Shown here: in pieces, positions 1-7,998 of the stretch
How the letters are laid out: every line of letters starts with the position of its first letter
Numbering within the stretch: position 1 is the stretch's first letter
From: Acidimicrobiaceae bacterium
GTDB taxonomy: Bacteria > Actinomycetota > Acidimicrobiia > Acidimicrobiales > Bog-793
Reading direction: 5' to 3'
Length of the DNA: 64,000 nucleotides
Assembly (NCBI GenBank): GCA_025464005.1
Contig: JAODBO010000025.1
Coordinates: forward strand, 1 to 64,000
The notes under the pieces: generated by a model
The model's input: the letters and a program-made list of their open reading frames with translations, nothing else
What the model was told of the DNA's origin: nothing
Database searches by the model: none
Made by a program: the position numbers and the translations under genes

Positions 1-80
1 GTCGAGCGGGCGAGGCGTTCGAGCTCGCTCCGCTGCTCGGGCGATACGGGCATCGGCGGTGCCGCAAGCATCGTGGACAT
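1..80 (-). CDS. IS630-like transposase, N-terminal fragment cut by window edge
   Basis: An open reading frame leaves the left edge of the window on the minus strand. It starts at ATG 80 (alternatives at 71 and 53) and reads MSTMLAAPPMPVSPEQRSEL followed by ERLARS. The short pattern 'hydrophobic lead, SPEQRSELERLARS' resembles the N-terminal helix of IS630-family transposases, which precedes their helix-turn-helix. Only 26 residues are visible, so this is a weak family call. The rest of the element lies outside the window. The 100 bases after its start are locally AT-richer than the surroundings. Confidence 0.4.
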   Translation of the reverse strand, partial: MSTMLAAPPMPVSPEQRSELERLARS

Positions 81-181
81 GCTGCCACTTTAGTTACTTC
101 AGCTATTTAAGCGACGGATCACTAGGCACCGGCTCCAGGGCCATAAATAGCCGGAACAGCGAGCACCCGCGCAACACTGGC

Positions 182-790
182 CTATGCCGGCGGCTCCATG
201 GCGAAGCGGAGGTCGATCATGGCGAACGCGACCGCCTGGCTCCGGTTGCTCACTCCGAGCTTTCGGAACACCGACTTCAAGTGGCTCCGTACCGTGTTCT
301 CGCTGAGGAACAGCGAGTCGGCAATATCCCGGTTCGACATCCCGGTCGACAGCAGTGCCAGGATCTCACGCTCACGATCGCGCAGCCCCCACTGGCCGCC
401 GGGCTGTGCTCGGACACCCGATAACTCGAAGCCGTCGGCCTTGACGACGTTGCCACCGCCGACTGCCTCGATCGCGTCGACGAGCCGGGGCGCCGACAGT
501 GCCTTGGCGACGACCGCACTGGCTCCCGCGCCGATCACCAGCTCCCGACCAGCGTCCGTTATCCCCCAGGTGTATACGACGACGGCGCCCACGAGCTGGT
601 CGGAGGCGAGCGACCTCACGCGCTCGAGACCGAGCCGGCCGGCCCCGTAGGTGTCGAACAGGACGACGTCGACATGGCGCCCTGGATCCTGGTCGACGTC
701 GAGCTCCACGACCTCGATACGGTCTCGGTACGGCTCGAGCATCCGGCGAAGTCCCTGGACGATGACGTCGTAGTCGTTCGCTATCGCCAT
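182..790 (-). CDS. NarL/FixJ-type response regulator with LuxR DNA-binding domain
   Basis: A two-domain regulator of about 202 residues. The N-terminal half looks like a receiver domain (LFDTYG at the phospho-acceptor strand, VVAKALS near the usual conserved lysine). The C-terminal half is a clear LuxR/GerE helix-turn-helix (LRDREREILALL, SNRDIADSLFLSENTVRSHL, KLGVSNRSQAV). ATG 790 is chosen because the receiver begins there (MAIANDYDV); an in-frame start at 853 would add 21 unconserved residues. The acidic cluster normally found at the receiver N-terminus is reduced to ND, so phosphorylation may be atypical. No histidine kinase is adjacent. The gene is divergent from the SpoIIE phosphatase, and the two could share a promoter region. 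Confidence 0.82.
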   Translation of the reverse strand: MAIANDYDVIVQGLRRMLEPYRDRIEVVELDVDQDPGRHVDVVLFDTYGAGRLGLERVRSLASDQLVGAVVVYTWGITDAGRELVIGAGASAVVAKALSAPRLVDAIEAVGGGNVVKADGFELSGVRAQPGGQWGLRDREREILALLSTGMSNRDIADSLFLSENTVRSHLKSVFRKLGVSNRSQAVAFAMIDLRFAMEPPA

Positions 791-1097
791 GCGCAGCGGG
801 CCCTTCCCCGTCTCGCCGTGGCCGTGGATGGTGCGTCGCGTCGCTCGGGTCACGTCACCTACCTACCCAGCATGCTGCGTCGTCATTCGTCGGGCGAGCC
901 CGGCGGGCGAGCGCAGACCACCCAAACGGGTGTTGCTTTGCATCGTGCAGTGCTCCAAACTGGCTCGGCCCAAAATCGAGCGAGCGGGGCGGGAGCCGAC
1001 AAATGCAGACCGGACTGCCCCGGAAAATAGCTGCCGTCCCGTTCTGGTCCATCGGCAAGAGCGGCAGACGGCGAATGATTCCCGCGTCCCGGCACAC

Positions 1098-2120
1098 GTG
1101 AGCTGGATCCGGCAGCACCGCTTTACGGTCCTCGCCGCCATCTTTCTCGTCGCGGTGCTCGCGGCTGATCTCCTGCTCGAACGTGACCAGAGCGTGCTCT
1201 CACTGCTCGTTCTCCCTCCGTTCCTCGTCGCGCTCGAATGGGACTGGCGCCCGACCGCCGTCACCGCCGCCCTAGTCGTTCTCGTCACGGCGACAAACTT
1301 GTTCGGTTACGACCGCGTGCCGTCTACGGTCGTCGCCCTGCGAGTGGCGGGCATGGTTTTTGGGTCGCTGTGCGCGATCTACGTCTCTGTCGAGCGGGTC
1401 CGGCGAGACGAGGTGCTCGCCCAGAGCAGGGCGGCGGTCGCCGCCGCGCAGCGAGCGATAATTCCCGACGTGCCCGAGCGCCTCGGCCACTACGGTTTCA
1501 CCAGCCTCTACCGCTCAGCCGCTCAGGAATCCCTCGTCGGGGGCGACTTCTTCAAGGTCGTCCGAAGCCCGTGGGGCACGCGCTTCATCCTCGGGGACGT
1601 CGAGGGAAAAGGCCTCGCCGCGGTGAGCATGTCCGCCTTGGTGCTCGGTTGCTTTCGCGAGTGGGCGCCTCGGATGGCGAGCGTCGAGGAGCTCGTCGCG
1701 ATGCTCGACGAGCGCGTGCACGACTACGAGGAGAGGTCGGCATTCGTCACCGCCGTCGTCGGCTCGCTGGATGACGACCGCTCGCTCGAGCTGGCGAACT
1801 GCGGCCACGCGTTCCCACTCCTGTTTCGAGGCGCCGACGCGACAACCCTCGTTCCCGAGCACACCACGCTCCCGCTGGGGCTCGGGCCCAAGCCCTCGTA
1901 CGACCGCTACGAGCTGCAAAGCGGAGATCGCCTTTTCCTCTACACCGATGGACTGATAGAGACCAGGACGCCGACGGGCGGATGGGTGGCGCTGGAGGAG
2001 ATCGTGGACGGCGTCGGCGTCGATTCGGCGGAGACCGCGCTCGCCGGCGTCGCCGCCCGCCTCGTCGCACTAGGCGTCCCGAAGGACGACCTCGCGATGC
2101 TCCTCGTCGAGGTGGCGTGA
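1098..2120 (+). CDS. membrane PP2C-type (SpoIIE/RsbU-like) serine phosphatase
   Basis: About 340 residues. The N-terminal third has two to three hydrophobic segments (FTVLAAIFLVAVLAADLLL, LVLPPFLVALEW, AVTAALVVLVTATNLF). A short linker is followed by a SpoIIE/PP2C domain with VGGDFFKV, LGDVEGKGLAA, ELANCGHAFPLLF and LFLYTDGLIE, the strands that carry the metal-binding aspartates. Such enzymes dephosphorylate anti-sigma-factor antagonists (STAS proteins); a STAS protein is encoded at 11.3 kb, but linkage is only inferred. GTG 1098 is the start closest to the first membrane segment. The longer frame from 789 adds about 100 residues of non-protein-like composition and overlaps the divergent regulator. 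Confidence 0.85.
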   Translation: MSWIRQHRFTVLAAIFLVAVLAADLLLERDQSVLSLLVLPPFLVALEWDWRPTAVTAALVVLVTATNLFGYDRVPSTVVALRVAGMVFGSLCAIYVSVERVRRDEVLAQSRAAVAAAQRAIIPDVPERLGHYGFTSLYRSAAQESLVGGDFFKVVRSPWGTRFILGDVEGKGLAAVSMSALVLGCFREWAPRMASVEELVAMLDERVHDYEERSAFVTAVVGSLDDDRSLELANCGHAFPLLFRGADATTLVPEHTTLPLGLGPKPSYDRYELQSGDRLFLYTDGLIETRTPTGGWVALEEIVDGVGVDSAETALAGVAARLVALGVPKDDLAMLLVEVA

Positions 2121-2209
2121 CAGCGAGGGTTTCCTAGCTGTCCAGGAAGAATCGCTCGCGCTGGAGCCGGCCTGTACCTAATGACAGCACCTCGCAAGGC
2201 CACGCGCCC

Positions 2210-3319
2210 TCATCCGCTCGGATCGCCGGCGTCGGCTCCCTGCTCGAGCCCGTCGGTGCGAGCCGGTGTCGACCACTGGTCCTCAGGGGCGCGGCGCACG
2301 ATGCCCGGTGCCGTGTCGTCGACCTCGTAACCTCGATCACGGTATTCGTCCTCGGTCATCGGCCTGCCACGAAAGCGGGACTCGACGCTCTGCTCGGGCC
2401 TCCGCTGATTCTGAGTTACTTGGAAGCCCAACGACCGCTGGTCGGCCTCGGTGAGCGGGGGCTGCACCAAGGCCCGTGGCCATAGGCGGTGGAAGAGCAC
2501 GGTGTTGAGCTCGGCGGCATACATCGTGATCTGCGCCCCGAAGTATATCCACGCGATAAGGCCAAGGACCAACCCGAAAAGCCCGTATACAGCGCTCGAT
2601 CCCTTGAGGTCGTGGCCGACGACGTAGCCGCCGACCGCTTGCAGGACGGTCCAGAGGATGCCCCCGACCACGACTCCGGGTAGGAGGTGGCGAGTCTCGA
2701 TCTGCTTGGGAGTGAGGGTCCGAAACGCCGCGAGATAGATGCCGACATTGAGGACCGCGGCGAGTATCTCGCCGAGTACTCCAAGCCAGAAGTTGTGGCG
2801 ACCGAAGGTGCCGAATCCCGAGAGCGCGGTAGTGAGCACGAGCCCCACGGCCAGGACGACGAGGAAGATGATGCTACGCACCATGCGCACGAGGAAGTTG
2901 GGGCGTACCGCGCTCGGGATGTTCCACACCTGTGCCATCGCGTAAAGCCCAGTCTGGGCGAGACCTGTCGAGCCGTATACGAGGCCGACGATGCCGACTG
3001 CGAGACCGAACGCCGAGCTGCGCTTCAGCGCGTGCACATTGTGGGCGAGCGTCTGTCCCACGATCGGGAACTCGCCGAATGCCGAGTTGAGGACACGGTG
3101 ACGATCCGCCGGGTTGCCGGCGAGCACGATGCCGAGAATGGTGACGAGCAGCAACAAGAGCGGGAACACCGTGACGAACATCGTGTACGTCAGCTGGACG
3201 ACTAAAGCGCCCGCGTTGTCGTCGCCGTACTTCTTCTGAAGAGCGAATACCACTGCAAGGACACGGTGACGCTGCTGCAGCGCGTCGACACGCCGAAGGG
3301 TGCGCTCCAAGACGTTCAT
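2210..3319 (-). CDS. YihY/BrkB family inner-membrane protein
   Basis: About 369 residues with six hydrophobic segments typical of the YihY/BrkB family: TYTMFVTVFPLLLLLVTILG, SAFGLAVGIVGLVYGSTGL, IIFLVVLAVGLVLTTALSG, FWLGVLGEILAAVLNVGIYL, LLPGVVVGGILWTVLQAVGG and VYGLFGLVLGLIAWIYF. The motif ALVVQLTYTMFVTVFPLLLL replaces the common 'AaalaYyallSlfPll' start. A hydrophilic tail of about 90 residues follows the last helix. The family was once called ribonuclease BN, but that assignment is not supported; transport is presumed. ATG 3319 is preferred because AAGAGG lies seven bases upstream; a start at 3349 is possible. Confidence 0.88.
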   Translation of the reverse strand: MNVLERTLRRVDALQQRHRVLAVVFALQKKYGDDNAGALVVQLTYTMFVTVFPLLLLLVTILGIVLAGNPADRHRVLNSAFGEFPIVGQTLAHNVHALKRSSAFGLAVGIVGLVYGSTGLAQTGLYAMAQVWNIPSAVRPNFLVRMVRSIIFLVVLAVGLVLTTALSGFGTFGRHNFWLGVLGEILAAVLNVGIYLAAFRTLTPKQIETRHLLPGVVVGGILWTVLQAVGGYVVGHDLKGSSAVYGLFGLVLGLIAWIYFGAQITMYAAELNTVLFHRLWPRALVQPPLTEADQRSLGFQVTQNQRRPEQSVESRFRGRPMTEDEYRDRGYEVDDTAPGIVRRAPEDQWSTPARTDGLEQGADAGDPSG

Positions 3320-3374
3320 CGCACGACCTCTTGCTGCTCTCGTGACCACGGTTCCATGGCGGGCGAACGGCGAG

Positions 3375-3887
3375 CTAGCCCGCCGTTCGCCGCTCCATGC
3401 GAGCTCGCTGGGGCACGATGGTCGCGGCAGGGTCCTCGGCCGAGGCGATGCCCGCGGGGAAGACGCCGAACCGGGTGCACGCGGATGCGGTCAGCAGCGC
3501 CATGCCGGAGGCGACGCGGACTGGGCGGTTCCGCGCGCCGAGCGTAGCTCCGGCGGCGCCGGCGAGCGGGAGTGCCCTGCTCGCGCGCAGAACCCTGCCC
3601 GCCCGACCCTCGAGGTAGGCGCGGGCCACCACGGGCTCTAGGCGGCGCTCGAGCAGCGTCTGACCGCCAAGCTCGCCAAGGGCGCCAAGCAGGGCGAGCC
3701 GACGCACGGAAGATGATTCCGCCTCACCGGCGACCGAGGGACACGTCGACTTCACCACCCAGTCCGCCGTAGCCATTCGGGCTAGCAGAGCGAGCGATCC
3801 CGGCGACTTCGCCGCCGCGCCCCGGCCCAGCCGGTCGGTACCTGCGAGCTGTCGCAGCACGGGCCACCGCGCGTCCCTCAGCGCCAC
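3375..3887 (-). pseudogene. formate dehydrogenase operon deletion scar: FdhA N-terminus fused to NrfD C-terminus
   Basis: This 170-codon frame is a chimera. Residues 1-50 (WPVLRQLAGTDRLGRGAA, ATADWVVKSTCP) match the start of actinobacterial formate dehydrogenase alpha subunits, up to the first cysteine of the 4Fe-4S binding motif; the next cysteine is absent. From about residue 57 (VRRLALLGALGELGGQ, LLTASACTRFGVFPAGIASA, DP..TIVPQR) it matches the C-terminal end of NrfD-type quinone-interacting membrane anchors. These genes usually lie alpha, beta (iron-sulfur), NrfD in that order, so one deletion of several kilobases would fuse the two ends in frame. The join lies near 3720-3737. No catalytic domain remains, so the product cannot be a formate dehydrogenase. 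Family identification is from memory of conserved motifs. Confidence 0.7.
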
Positions 3888-3957
3888 CGCTGCCCTCCCT
3901 TCAAGGCCGGACTCCTATCAAAGCGCGCGATCCCGGCGACTGACCGCTCGACCCTGG

Positions 3958-4173
3958 CTACCCGCGCGCATTCGACGACAAACCGACTGACCCACCCCGC
4001 GCAGCGTGCATCCCGGGAGGCCTTTCTGCCCGAGGCGAATCGTCCGGCAGCTCGAAGTCGTCGGGATGACGGGGTGCATCCTCTGGCAGCTCGAGGTCGT
4101 CGGGATGCGAGGGCTCGCGGTCGTCTTCGGGAATCTCCTCGGGCTCGGGCAAGCTGTGCTCATGGATGGTCAT
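3958..4173 (-). CDS. small acidic protein with internal repeat
   Basis: A 71-codon frame starting MTIHEHSLPEPEEIPEDD. It carries two copies of a 13-residue unit, HPDDLELPEDAPR and HPDDFELPDDSPR, encoded by near-identical 21-base segments at 4048-4068 and 4087-4107 (minus strand). The N-terminal 55 residues are rich in D, E and P and would be disordered; the C-terminus is basic and less protein-like. The reading frame preserves the repeat while the DNA copies differ at third positions, which favours real coding. No family is recognised. It lies between the formate dehydrogenase scar and the divergent ligD gene. Confidence 0.45.
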   Translation of the reverse strand: MTIHEHSLPEPEEIPEDDREPSHPDDLELPEDAPRHPDDFELPDDSPRAERPPGMHAARGGSVGLSSNARG

Positions 4174-4263
4174 GCTCGCCGTGTACCCGACGAGGAGGCC
4201 CGGCATGCGCTTGGGCGCAGAGAGCCTCCGAATAGCCCACGCCGTTCCGGGGTACGACCCCTC

Positions 4264-5745
4264 GTGGCCACGACGCGTGTCACCGAAAAAGCGCCACCGT
4301 CTGCGGTGGCGTCGGCGCTGACGACGTACCGCTCGAAGCGAGATCCAGCGAAGACCCCCGAGCCAATGGGGACGGAAAAGCGCGGACGTCGCTCGTCGGT
4401 CAAGCCAAGATTCGTGATCCAGGAGCATCATGCCCGATCGCTCCATTGGGATCTCCGTCTCGAGCACGACGGCGTCTTCGTGTCCTGGGCGCTGCCGAAG
4501 GGCATACCCGAGGACCCCGCGACCAACCATCTCGCCGTGCGCACCGAGGACCATCCGCTGGATTACGGAAGCTTCGAGGGCGACATTCCAAAGGGCGAGT
4601 ACGGTGCCGGTCACGTCAGCACCTGGGACGAGGGCGAATACGAGCTGGAGAAGTGGCGCGACTCCGAGGTGATGGTGGTCCTACAGGGATCCAAGGCGAA
4701 AGGTCGCTATGTCCTGTTCCTCACCGGCGGGCAGAACTGGATGATCCACCGCATGGACCCGCGTCCGGAGGGCTTCGAACCACTACCGGATCTCATCCGC
4801 CCGATGCTCGCGCTGGCCGGTAAGTTGCCGGCGAACGACGAGGGATGGGCCTACGAGATGAAATGGGACGGAATACGCGCCGTCGTCTACGTCGACGGCG
4901 GCCGCGCACGCGCCTTGAGCCGCAACGACAAGGACATCACAGCGTCGTTCCCCGAGCTTCGCGCCCTTGGCGAGCACCTCGGCGCGCGACCTACCGTGCT
5001 CGATGGTGAGATCGTCGCGTTCGACGGGAACGGTCGCCCGAACTTCGGGCTGCTTCAGCACCGCCTGCATCTGACGTCGACGGCGGAGATAGCGCGCCGG
5101 TCCCGTGAGGTGCCGGTGAGCTACCTCGCGTTCGACTGCCTCCACCTCGACGGCCACTCACTCCTAGCGCAAAGCTACGACGACCGCCGCGAGCGGCTCG
5201 AGTCCCTCGACCTCAATGGCAAGTCCTTCGCCACACCGGAGTCGTTTCGCGACTCGCGCGGCGCGGACGTGCTGCGCGCCGCGCAGGAGAGCGGCCTCGA
5301 AGGAGTCGTCGCCAAGCGCAAGACGGCCCCGTATTTCCCGGGTGAACGGCGGCGTGAATGGTTGAAGGTGAAGAACTTCCGCACCCAGGAGGTGGTCATC
5401 GGAGGCTGGACGGAGGGCAAGGGCTCGCGAACGGGAAGCCTCGGTGCCCTGCTGCTCGGAATGCCCGGATCTGGCGGCCTGGTATACGTCGGCAAGGTCG
5501 GCACCGGCTTCGACGACGAGACCCGCCGGGAGCTGCTCGAGGTCCTGAAGCCCCTCGAGAGGTCGACGCGCCCCTTCAGCTCGGGACTGCGAGGAGCCGA
5601 AAGCGTGGGCGCGCACTTCGTAGAGCCGGTCCTCGTGGGTGAAGTCCAATACGGCGAGTGGACCGCTGACCGCCATCTTCGTCATCCGTCCTGGCGCGGA
5701 TTGCGCCCCGACAAAGAGCCCGAGGAGGTGGTCCTTGAGCAGTGA
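4264..5745 (+). CDS. ligD: LigD-type 3'-phosphoesterase and ATP-dependent DNA ligase (NHEJ)
   Basis: About 493 residues. After LTTYRSKRDPAKTPEP comes a LigD 3'-phosphoesterase domain (FVIQEHHARSLHWDLRLEHDG, EDHPLDYGSFEGDIPKGEYG), which trims 3'-phosphate or ribonucleotide ends. It is followed by an ATP-dependent ligase domain: motif I EMKWDGIRA with the adenylated lysine near residue 200, VLDGEIVAF, YLAFDCLHLDG, EGVVAKR and WLKVKNF. An OB-fold domain completes it (GGLVYVGKVGTGFDD). Canonical single-chain LigD also contains a polymerase domain; here that is the next gene. The start is uncertain: GTG 4264 and GTG 4306 both precede the conserved LTTYRSKRD, while the open frame back to 4006 lacks conserved sequence. 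Confidence 0.9.
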   Translation: MATTRVTEKAPPSAVASALTTYRSKRDPAKTPEPMGTEKRGRRSSVKPRFVIQEHHARSLHWDLRLEHDGVFVSWALPKGIPEDPATNHLAVRTEDHPLDYGSFEGDIPKGEYGAGHVSTWDEGEYELEKWRDSEVMVVLQGSKAKGRYVLFLTGGQNWMIHRMDPRPEGFEPLPDLIRPMLALAGKLPANDEGWAYEMKWDGIRAVVYVDGGRARALSRNDKDITASFPELRALGEHLGARPTVLDGEIVAFDGNGRPNFGLLQHRLHLTSTAEIARRSREVPVSYLAFDCLHLDGHSLLAQSYDDRRERLESLDLNGKSFATPESFRDSRGADVLRAAQESGLEGVVAKRKTAPYFPGERRREWLKVKNFRTQEVVIGGWTEGKGSRTGSLGALLLGMPGSGGLVYVGKVGTGFDDETRRELLEVLKPLERSTRPFSSGLRGAESVGAHFVEPVLVGEVQYGEWTADRHLRHPSWRGLRPDKEPEEVVLEQ

Positions 5746-6664
5746 GCGGGTGGAGACGGAAATCGACGGACGACGCATCTCACTGTCGAATCTCGACAAG
5801 GTGCTCTATCCCGCGACGAGATTCACCAAAGGCGCGCTGCTCGACTACTACGCCCGGATCGCGCCGGTAATGCTGCCGCACGTGCGAGACCGGGCGCTGA
5901 CGCTCCGCCGGTTCCCGGACGGGGTCGACGGTCCCTCGTTCTTCGAGAAGCACGCACCGTCGCACACGCCGACCTGGGTGCGCACGGTCCACGTCCCGAC
6001 AGCTGCGGCCGGCGGCGCGAAAGCGACGAAGGGCTCGGGCGATATCGAGTACGCGGTCATATGCGATCGACCGACGTTGATCTGGGCGGCCAACCTGGCA
6101 ACGATCGAGTTCCACGTTCCCCTCTGGCGAGTCGGACGACACCACGTGCTTCCCGGACCGCCGGACCATCTCGTCTTCGACCTCGATCCGGGGCCGGGGA
6201 CCTCGATCGTCCAGTGCTGCCAAGTGGCGAGCTGGATAGCAGAACGGCTGGCGAAGGAGAACCTCGAGCCCGTCGCCAAGACGAGCGGATCGAAGGGATT
6301 GCAGCTCTACGCACGCCTCTCCCGATCGTTCCCGTGGCCGCGGGCGCGGGACCTCGCGCACGAGGTCGCCCAATCGGTGGAGGGCGATCATCAGGATCTC
6401 GTCGTGACGAACATGCGCAAGGACCTGAGAGAGGGTCGCGTCCTGATCGACTGGAGCCAGAACCATCCGGCGAAGACCACCGTGGCCGCGTACTCGCTCA
6501 GAGCGCGTCCCGAGCCAACCGTCTCGACTCCCGTGACGTGGGACGAGGTCGCCGACTGCGCGCGATCAGGCGATGCGCAGCGGCTGCGGTTCCTCGCCGG
6601 CGAGGTGCTCGAACGCGTCGAACGCCTAGGCGACCTCTTCGCACCCCTCGCCTCGCGCCCCTGA
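5735..6664 (+). CDS. LigD polymerase domain protein (primase-polymerase, NHEJ)
   Basis: A 309-residue stand-alone LigD polymerase. It shows LSNLDKVLYPATRFTKG at the start, DRALTLRRFPDG, the catalytic pair in HLVFDLDPG (D149 and D151) and SGSKGLQLYARL. Such enzymes fill gaps and add ribonucleotides during non-homologous end joining. TTG 5735 is chosen because GAGGAGG at 5722-5728 is ideally spaced. This start lies inside the end of the ligase gene and overlaps its stop by 11 bases, so the two should be translationally coupled. GTG 5750 would lie too far from the ribosome-binding site. The 3' end overlaps the convergent glycosyltransferase gene by 39 bases. Confidence 0.9.
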   Translation: MSSERVETEIDGRRISLSNLDKVLYPATRFTKGALLDYYARIAPVMLPHVRDRALTLRRFPDGVDGPSFFEKHAPSHTPTWVRTVHVPTAAAGGAKATKGSGDIEYAVICDRPTLIWAANLATIEFHVPLWRVGRHHVLPGPPDHLVFDLDPGPGTSIVQCCQVASWIAERLAKENLEPVAKTSGSKGLQLYARLSRSFPWPRARDLAHEVAQSVEGDHQDLVVTNMRKDLREGRVLIDWSQNHPAKTTVAAYSLRARPEPTVSTPVTWDEVADCARSGDAQRLRFLAGEVLERVERLGDLFAPLASRP

Positions 6665-7435
6665 CGCGCCACCGGTTGCCCTCTGCCTGCGGAGAACCCG
6701 TTCCAGCGACGTAAGTGCTCGGGCGAAGCCCATTGGCGCTCGCGCGTCGCGCCGAGCGCTCGTCACGACGGGCACGGAGCGGTCGTGATGCGCCGCCGCG
6801 CCCACGGCGACAACCGCCCGATGCAGCGCGCGGTCCTCACCGGTGCACACCGCCTCGAAGCCGCCGGCCTCGAGATAACAGCCGGCGTTGAGACCGAGAC
6901 TCGTTCCATGGGTCGGCGCTACCTCGGCGTCGTAGAGGCTTCGCCACGCGCGGGCAAGCTCCGCCCGCCGGTGTGACCAGTCCAGCACGGTGACCGACCC
7001 GGTCCAGAGATCTACGCCTTGCTCATGACGGGCCACCTGCAAGGCGAGCCAGTCCTCGGGCACTTCGGAGTCGGCGTCGCTGGTCGCCAGCCAGATGCGG
7101 CGGGGATCGATATCGGCCCAGCTGCGAAGCAGGGCCGCGCAGCCCGCTCGTCGTGCCGCGCCCACGTTGGCCGCGTCGCTGTCCACCACTAGGACGCGCT
7201 CCGCCCCGTCGGCTCCACGCATCGCGCTGCTCCACTGCCGCACGATCGCACCGCTGCCGTCCTGGCATGCGTCGAGCACGATGGCGACTCGGCACGCCAC
7301 GCCGGTGAGGTCGGGGTGGTCGACTGCTGCTCGGAGGGCTCGCAACGCGGCCTCGATGAGCCGCTCCTCGTCGTGGACGGGGAGGACGACGCCCACGGCC
7401 TCGGTCCGGGCGAGCGACAGGGGAGAAGTCCTCAT
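6626..7435 (-). CDS. family 2 glycosyltransferase
   Basis: About 269 residues with a GT-A fold. AVGVVLPVHDEERLIEAAL is the nucleotide-sugar entry strand, VAIVLDACQDGSG the second strand, and WLATSDADSEVPEDWL carries the metal-binding DxD-type motif. GEDRALHRAV lies where the catalytic region is expected. No membrane segment is visible, so the enzyme should be cytosolic. ATG 7435 is preferred over 7450 because it overlaps the upstream methyltransferase stop as ATGA. It is the last gene of the 6.6-10.5 kb operon, whose products could build and modify an amino-sugar-containing molecule; the acceptor is unknown. Confidence 0.87.
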   Translation of the reverse strand: MRTSPLSLARTEAVGVVLPVHDEERLIEAALRALRAAVDHPDLTGVACRVAIVLDACQDGSGAIVRQWSSAMRGADGAERVLVVDSDAANVGAARRAGCAALLRSWADIDPRRIWLATSDADSEVPEDWLALQVARHEQGVDLWTGSVTVLDWSHRRAELARAWRSLYDAEVAPTHGTSLGLNAGCYLEAGGFEAVCTGEDRALHRAVVAVGAAAHHDRSVPVVTSARRDARAPMGFARALTSLERVLRRQRATGGASGARGEGCEEVA

Positions 7436-7998
7436 CGCGCTCGCTCCCATAGGTCGAGAACGAAGTCGGTCTCTGTATGGTGAGCGACTCTGTCGAGCAG
7501 CGGGCTCGAGTCGAGGATCTCGTGGGCGGCGTCGCCGCTCAGGGGGTAGTCGGTCTCCCCACGCCAGTGGACCGCGACGACTGTGCCGCCGGGAAGGGTC
7601 GAGCCGGCGACGAGGGAGACGAGCTGGCCCAGCACGCCGGCGTCGAAGTAGTAGGCGATCTCGCTGAGTACGACGAGATCGAACAGCTCGTCCGGCCACT
7701 GTTCGGGGATCGCCCGCTCCTCGAAGCGCACGTGGGGGGAGCGGACCCGATCGGAGGCGCGCCGGAGGGCGGACGGGACGATGTCGGTGGCGAGGAGCTG
7801 GTCGCAGCGAGACGCGAGAAGCGCGCTCAGGACTCCGATCGAGCACCCAGGCTCGAACGCGGACCCATAATGCGCCTCGGGGAGGGCCGCCACCGTCAGC
7901 GCGTATTTGCGCTGCTCGTACCAACGCGTCTCGAACCCCCAGGGATCTGGCATCGACGCATAGAGGTCTTCGAAGTACCTCCGGGCGGTGGAGCTCAT
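7432..7998 (-). CDS. NodS-like SAM-dependent methyltransferase
   Basis: A 188-residue class I methyltransferase of the NodS type. RRYFEDLYASMPDPWGFETR and WYEQRKYALTVAALP are typical of the family start. AFEPGCSIGVLSALLA is the SAM-binding motif I, and FDLVVLSEIAYYF is motif IV. NodS N-methylates the free amine left by a deacetylase in rhizobial Nod factors; here the partner deacetylase would be the PIG-L protein encoded next door. The stop overlaps the glycosyltransferase start, and the ATG overlaps the PIG-L stop, each as ATGA, so the three proteins should be made in step. The actual substrate is not known. Confidence 0.87.
   Translation of the reverse strand: MSSTARRYFEDLYASMPDPWGFETRWYEQRKYALTVAALPEAHYGSAFEPGCSIGVLSALLASRCDQLLATDIVPSALRRASDRVRSPHVRFEERAIPEQWPDELFDLVVLSEIAYYFDAGVLGQLVSLVAGSTLPGGTVVAVHWRGETDYPLSGDAAHEILDSSPLLDRVAHHTETDFVLDLWERAR

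Noticed and set aside
3958-4614. A 218-codon minus-strand frame overlapping the ligD start
   Set aside because: Only its last 71 codons look coding; the upstream part lies opposite the conserved LigD phosphoesterase domain.
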